A stretch of 64,000 nucleotides of DNA, taken from contig NZ_CP086594.1 of the NCBI RefSeq assembly GCF_020866845.1, positions 1,674,001-1,738,000 on the forward strand. The letters are read 5' to 3'. Below, piece after piece: positions 60,228 to 64,000 of the stretch. Position numbers and translations under genes: made by a program. The stretch comes from Sphingomonas radiodurans (GTDB lineage: Bacteria > Pseudomonadota > Alphaproteobacteria > Sphingomonadales > Sphingomonadaceae). The notes beneath the pieces were generated by a model. That model was not told the DNA's origin, did no database searches, and saw only the letters and a program-made list of their open reading frames with translations. Position 1 is the first letter of the stretch, and every line of letters begins with the position of its first letter.

Positions 60228-62455
60228 CCGGAACTCATCTTATGGCCAGCGTACCTGCGCGCTACGACCCCGTCCGCCAGCTCGCGCTGGCCGGCGACCG
60301 CCCGGCACCCCCGCCGCCGCCATCGTCGGGATTGTTCGATCTTATCGCGACGTACCGCCGGCATTTGCTGCTCTTCTCGCTGGTCGCGGGCAGCATCATG
60401 CTGGCGACGCTCGCGTACACGCTGCTGCAGACGCCACGCTACACCGCCACGGCGACGCTGGTGATCGCACCGCGCGCCGCGACGATCGGCAACGATCGCA
60501 CCAGCGCGCTGAGCGATCCTGCCGCGGATTCGAGCGTCGACACGCAAGTCGAGCTGCTGAAGAGCCCGATGCTGGCCGAACTCGTCGTCGATCGGCTGGC
60601 GCTGACCGATCCCGCGCGTTTCGAGAACTTCATTCGCGCGCCAGCGATCCAGGACCGGTTCTTCACGCGCGAAGCGGCGCCGGCACTGTCAGTCACCGCG
60701 CGACGCGCAGCTGCAGTCGACCGGCTCGTGCAGGGGCTCGCGGTCAATCGCACCGCGCAGACCTTCGCGCTCACCGTGGCGTTCGAGCATCATGATCGCG
60801 CGCTCGCCGCCGACATCGTCAACACTTACGCGCGCAGCTTCGTCGCCCAATCGCAGTCGGTGAAGCGCGAGGGGAGCGACGCTGCCGAAGCATTGCTGCG
60901 TGGCCAGCTCGCGAGCGCACGCAACGAAGTCGGCGCCGCCGACACTGCGCTTGGGCAGTACAAGGTCAACAACAACCTCATGAGCGTCCAGGGCGGGACG
61001 ATCGCCGAGCAGCAATTGTCGTCGCTCGACGGTCAGGTGGCACTTGCCCGCGCCGGCGAGGCAGAAGCCGCCGCCCGGCTGCAGACCGCCCGCCGGCAGC
61101 TCGCGCGGGGCTCGCGCGGCGACGATCTGGGGGAAGCGCTCGGCTCGCCGGTGATCCAGCAGCTGCGCAGCCAGCGTGCGATCGCCAGCGCACAGGTCGC
61201 CGACCTCAGCGGCAAGTTCGGCGAAAAATACCCGGCGCTTGCTGCCGCGCGGCGCCAGGTCGCGGACATCGACGAACAGATCCAGGGCGAGATCACCCGC
61301 ACCGTCGCCAATCTCGAAGCGCAGCAGGAAGTGGCGTCGCGCCGCGTCGGCTCGCTGGCCGGCAGTGCCGGTGGCGCACGCGATCAGGTAGTGCGCAACA
61401 ACGTCGCGTCGATCGCGCTCGGCGGGCTTCAGCTGCGGTCGGACACCGCGCATCAGAATTACGCGCAACTGCTCAACCGCGTGAACGAGATCAGCGCCCA
61501 GGCAGCCACGACTCAGTCGGACGCGCGCGTCGCGGGCTTTGCCGCGCTGCCGATGCAGCCGTCTTCGCCGAACACGCCGATCAACCTGCTTGTCGGCGCC
61601 TTGCTCGCGGTTGCGGCAGGGCTCGGCGCGGTCTTCCTGCGGCAGGGGACCGATCACGGCATCCGCACGCTGGAGGATGTCGAGGGCCGTTTGCAGCTGC
61701 CGTATCTCGCGGGCTTGCCGACACTCGGATCCGCGGTGCGCCACGTCGGCGGCAGCGATCCGATCAGCGCGCTCGTCGACCATAGCGAATCGGCCTATAC
61801 CGAGGGCTATCGCAACCTCGCCGCCTCGATCCTCGAGGCCGCCGGATCGGGCAAGGTCCGCACCATCGCGTTGACCTCGGCGCTGCCCAACGAAGGCAAG
61901 ACCACGGCCTCGATCGGGCTGGCGCGGATCGTGGCGATGAGTGGCGTCAGCGTCGTGCTGGTCGATGCCGACATGCGCCGCCCGAGCATCGCCAACGCAC
62001 TCGGGCTGCGGCCCGCGGTCGGCCTGCAGCAGGTGCTTGATGGTGAGGCGACGCTCGACGAGGCGCTGGTACAGGACGTCGATACGTCGCTTATGATCCT
62101 GCCGATGCTGCGCGCCGGCGTCGCGGGGACGCACGCGCTGGGCAACGGCAGTTTCGATCGACTGATCGGCGATCTCAAGGCACGCTACGACATCGTCATC
62201 TTCGATGCCTCCCCCGTGCTGCCGGTGGTCGACGGCCGGTTGGTCGCGAAGAAGATGGATTCGACGGTGCTGCTGGTCCGTTGGCGGAAGACCCCCGATG
62301 CGGCGGTCGAGATGGCCGTCCACCTGCTCCAGTCGCTGGGCGTGAAGATGACGGGGGTGGCGCTCAGCCGGGTCGATCTGAACGCGCTGGCACGGTCGGG
62401 CTACGGCGATCCAGCGCAGTTCATGGGCTCTTACGCGGGCTATTATTCGAATTGA
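60224..62455 (+). CDS. polysaccharide co-polymerase / BY-kinase (Wzc-like)
   Basis: A 743-residue inner-membrane protein; the ATG at 60224 overlaps the previous stop (ATGA), an ATG at 60242 is possible. After a proline-rich start and a first helix (LLLFSLVAGSIMLATLAYTL) comes a Wzz domain with YTATATLVIAPRA, a long periplasmic coiled coil (about 190-420) and a second helix (PINLLVGALLAVAAGLGAVF). The cytoplasmic tyrosine kinase has Walker A SALPNEGKTTASIGLA, Walker A' VVLVDADMRRPS and Walker B IVIFDASPVLPV, and a short tyrosine cluster at the tail (SGYGDPAQFMGSYAGYYSN). It sets chain length and drives export with the Wza-like protein. Confidence 0.93.
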   Translation: MTGTHLMASVPARYDPVRQLALAGDRPAPPPPPSSGLFDLIATYRRHLLLFSLVAGSIMLATLAYTLLQTPRYTATATLVIAPRAATIGNDRTSALSDPAADSSVDTQVELLKSPMLAELVVDRLALTDPARFENFIRAPAIQDRFFTREAAPALSVTARRAAAVDRLVQGLAVNRTAQTFALTVAFEHHDRALAADIVNTYARSFVAQSQSVKREGSDAAEALLRGQLASARNEVGAADTALGQYKVNNNLMSVQGGTIAEQQLSSLDGQVALARAGEAEAAARLQTARRQLARGSRGDDLGEALGSPVIQQLRSQRAIASAQVADLSGKFGEKYPALAAARRQVADIDEQIQGEITRTVANLEAQQEVASRRVGSLAGSAGGARDQVVRNNVASIALGGLQLRSDTAHQNYAQLLNRVNEISAQAATTQSDARVAGFAALPMQPSSPNTPINLLVGALLAVAAGLGAVFLRQGTDHGIRTLEDVEGRLQLPYLAGLPTLGSAVRHVGGSDPISALVDHSESAYTEGYRNLAASILEAAGSGKVRTIALTSALPNEGKTTASIGLARIVAMSGVSVVLVDADMRRPSIANALGLRPAVGLQQVLDGEATLDEALVQDVDTSLMILPMLRAGVAGTHALGNGSFDRLIGDLKARYDIVIFDASPVLPVVDGRLVAKKMDSTVLLVRWRKTPDAAVEMAVHLLQSLGVKMTGVALSRVDLNALARSGYGDPAQFMGSYAGYYSN

Positions 62456-62499
62456 CCGCTTCGGTCGCCTTGACGAGCGAATCCCGGGGAAGCGGACGG

Positions 62500-63225
62500 A
62501 TGCTCAGTACCGAACTGCTCCTCTATCGCTTGCGCCACCTCGCCGATCTGTCGTCGACGGAGATCTCGCTGATCCTGTCGATGGGCGAACAGCCCAAGCC
62601 GCACGCGCCGGGCACCACGATCTGTCCGCACGACGACGGCAGCCCGCATGCGCGGTTGATCGTCTCGGGCTGGGCCTGCCGCCCCCGCATCCTGCCCGAC
62701 GGGCGGCGGCAAGTGCTCGGGCTGCTGATCCCCGGCGACCTGATGGGCGATCGCGGCGAACGGCGCCCGCTGGCGCTCAACCCGGTCGTCGCGCTGACGC
62801 CGGTGCGCACGATCTCGGTCGCGCGACTGATGATGGCGGTGCGCGACAAGCCGGAACATTATCCCGGCATTCTCCGCGCGCTGGCGACGATCGATCGCGC
62901 CGAGGAAAGCTGGCTGCTCGACCATGTCGTGCGCCTCGGCGTGCAGAGCGCGCGCCAACGGATGAGCCACCTGCTGCTCGAATTGCACCAGCGGCTCGCT
63001 GCGATCGGCTTCGTCCACAACGGCTCGTTTCCGCTGCCATTGACGCAGGACATGCTCGGCGAGCTGCTCGGGCTCAGCCTGGTCCACGTCAACCGCACCG
63101 CTGCGCAGCTCCGCCGCGAGGGGCTCGCCACGATTCGCGGCGGGATCGTCGAGGTGCATGATTTCGCGATGCTCGCGATGCTCGCGGACCGCGCCGATCC
63201 GACGTGCACCGGCGCCGCCGCCTAA
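62500..63225 (+). CDS. Crp/Fnr-family transcriptional regulator
   Basis: A 241-residue regulator. The ATG at 62500 was chosen because the longer frame overlaps the kinase gene. An N-terminal cyclic-nucleotide-binding-type fold (about 10-125; ARLIVSGWACRPRILPDGRR, QVLGLLIPGDLMGD) is followed by a dimerisation helix and a winged helix with LTQDMLGELLGLSLVHVNRT and AAQLRREGLATIRGGIVEVH. It lacks the phosphate-binding Arg-Ser of cAMP sites and the cysteines of Fnr, so the ligand is unknown. It may control the adjacent exopolysaccharide genes. The segment 62456-62499 has no clear promoter, so it may be co-transcribed with the kinase gene. Confidence 0.87.
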   Translation: MLSTELLLYRLRHLADLSSTEISLILSMGEQPKPHAPGTTICPHDDGSPHARLIVSGWACRPRILPDGRRQVLGLLIPGDLMGDRGERRPLALNPVVALTPVRTISVARLMMAVRDKPEHYPGILRALATIDRAEESWLLDHVVRLGVQSARQRMSHLLLELHQRLAAIGFVHNGSFPLPLTQDMLGELLGLSLVHVNRTAAQLRREGLATIRGGIVEVHDFAMLAMLADRADPTCTGAAA

Positions 63226-63229
63226 GCGC

Positions 63230-64000
63230 TTACACGCCGTTCGCGCCGGCGGGCAGGAAACCACCACCCGCGCTGCCCGCCAGATACAGCATATCGAGAA
63301 CCTGCGGCGCCTCGCGCGTGAAGGGGATCACACGTCCTTCGGAATCGAGGATGTTCGCCTGCGCATCGGCCGTGCTGCCGTCGGGCATCGCGAAGCTGGT
63401 CGCCTTGCCGAGTGTGGCGGCGAGTGCGGTGTCGCTGCGCGCGCGATCCTCCAGCAACGTGCGGACGAGGCCACCATGGTAGATCGCGTCGGCGAGGCTT
63501 TCCGTCACCAAGGCAGAGGCGTCCTCCCCGCCGGCCATCAGCAAGCCGCGATAGGTGGCTGCCACCATATCTTCGATCAGGAAGGCGCCCAGCAGGAACT
63601 GATTGTCATTGGCATAGGGATCGAAGGACGACCCCGCCGGCACGATCCCCGCCCGCTGCGCCGCGACCGAAAATGCGCCGCCGGGCTGCGCCGACAGGTC
63701 CATCGCAGGCTGTGCCGCGGCTTGCGCGCCGATCTGGTTGCGCAGCGCCGCGACTTGCGCGCTTTTGTCGGTCGCCAGTTCCGCCGCGACCTCGGCGATC
63801 GCCGGATCGCTCAGCAGCGCGGAGCGCGCACCGGTCGCGATGCCGGCCTGCCCAATCCCTGCAGTCAGATCCGCCGTCAGCCCGGCGCCCTGCGCGGCGT
63901 GGCCATAAAAGGCCGCGCCGAGATAAGCGAGGTTCAGTGCGAGGTTCAGCGGATGCGCCGCGACGGGCGCCGGCGTAGCGACGACCGGCGGTGGCGCCTC
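63230..64000 (-). CDS. ferritin-like domain protein (5' partial)
   Basis: The minus-strand frame is open to the window edge; the visible 256 residues begin in a Pro/Ala-rich linker (EAPPPVVATPAPVAAHPLNL), then helices LNLALNLAYLGAAFYGHAAQ, EVAAELATDKSAQVAALRNQ, YANDNQFLLGAFLIEDMVAA and ALVTESLADAIYHGGLVRTL form a four-helix bundle. The pattern AYLGAAFY and LIEDMVAATYRG is that of Ferritin_2/desiccation-related proteins, which are exported and of uncertain metal content. The start and signal peptide lie outside the window. Its 3' end is 4 bases from the regulator stop, convergent. Confidence 0.8.
   Translation of the reverse strand, partial: EAPPPVVATPAPVAAHPLNLALNLAYLGAAFYGHAAQGAGLTADLTAGIGQAGIATGARSALLSDPAIAEVAAELATDKSAQVAALRNQIGAQAAAQPAMDLSAQPGGAFSVAAQRAGIVPAGSSFDPYANDNQFLLGAFLIEDMVAATYRGLLMAGGEDASALVTESLADAIYHGGLVRTLLEDRARSDTALAATLGKATSFAMPDGSTADAQANILDSEGRVIPFTREAPQVLDMLYLAGSAGGGFLPAGANGV

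Noticed and set aside
45546..63225. Sphingan (gellan/welan-type) biosynthesis locus
   Set aside because: Gene order and content (separate flippase/polymerase divergence, GH99 gene, acyltransferase 3) do not follow the known gel/wel/sps order, and no rml genes are present; called only a Wzx/Wzy-type exopolysaccharide locus.

Overview
The window looks like a chromosomal segment of a high-GC alphaproteobacterium, most likely a sphingomonad. This rests on strong GC bias with frequent GTG and TTG starts, a TonB receptor followed by a PepSY membrane protein, a small DUF6356-type protein, and a complete Wzx/Wzy-type exopolysaccharide locus. The genus is inference from gene content; no rRNA gene is present to confirm it.

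Layout. 1-9.7 kb is a patchwork: the 3' end of a MocR-type regulator, a decayed stretch with remnants of a LuxR regulator and an entericidin lipoprotein, a pair of acyl-CoA dehydrogenases, an IS3 relic, then a two-component system and a metal/drug RND efflux operon whose pump gene is cut in half and abuts a frameshifted remnant and an IS5 transposase fragment. 9.7-15 kb holds a two-partner secretion system (TpsB, TpsA with a long Pro/Val repeat) overlapping an L,D-transpeptidase gene. 15-20.9 kb is a lower-GC island between a truncated M48 protease and a tRNA-Ser(GGA) gene; it carries an IS1595 element, several genes broken by single-base frameshifts, an Imm53-like immunity remnant, and a two-gene module of unknown function with some features of a defence system.

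21-39 kb is mostly housekeeping: a cyclophilin, glyoxalase I and II side by side, a Mur ligase divergent from an LD-carboxypeptidase (peptidoglycan recycling), a YgfZ-type protein, dihydroorotase, a TonB/PepSY iron-uptake unit, an OmpA lipoprotein broken at a run of nine T (nine A in the coding strand), and an M48 lipoprotein protease preceded by an untracked 32-residue membrane protein. 39-44 kb has a hybrid histidine kinase and a GGDEF-EAL protein, followed by a fatty acid desaturase.

45.5-63.2 kb is an exopolysaccharide locus: five glycosyltransferases, an acyltransferase, a possible methyltransferase, flippase, polymerase, a GH99-like glycosidase, an initiating sugar transferase, Wza-like export lipoprotein, an outer-membrane barrel protein, a Wzz/BY-kinase fusion and a Crp/Fnr regulator. 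Two divergent promoter regions in it share a near-identical element of about 22 bp. The window ends inside a ferritin-like gene.
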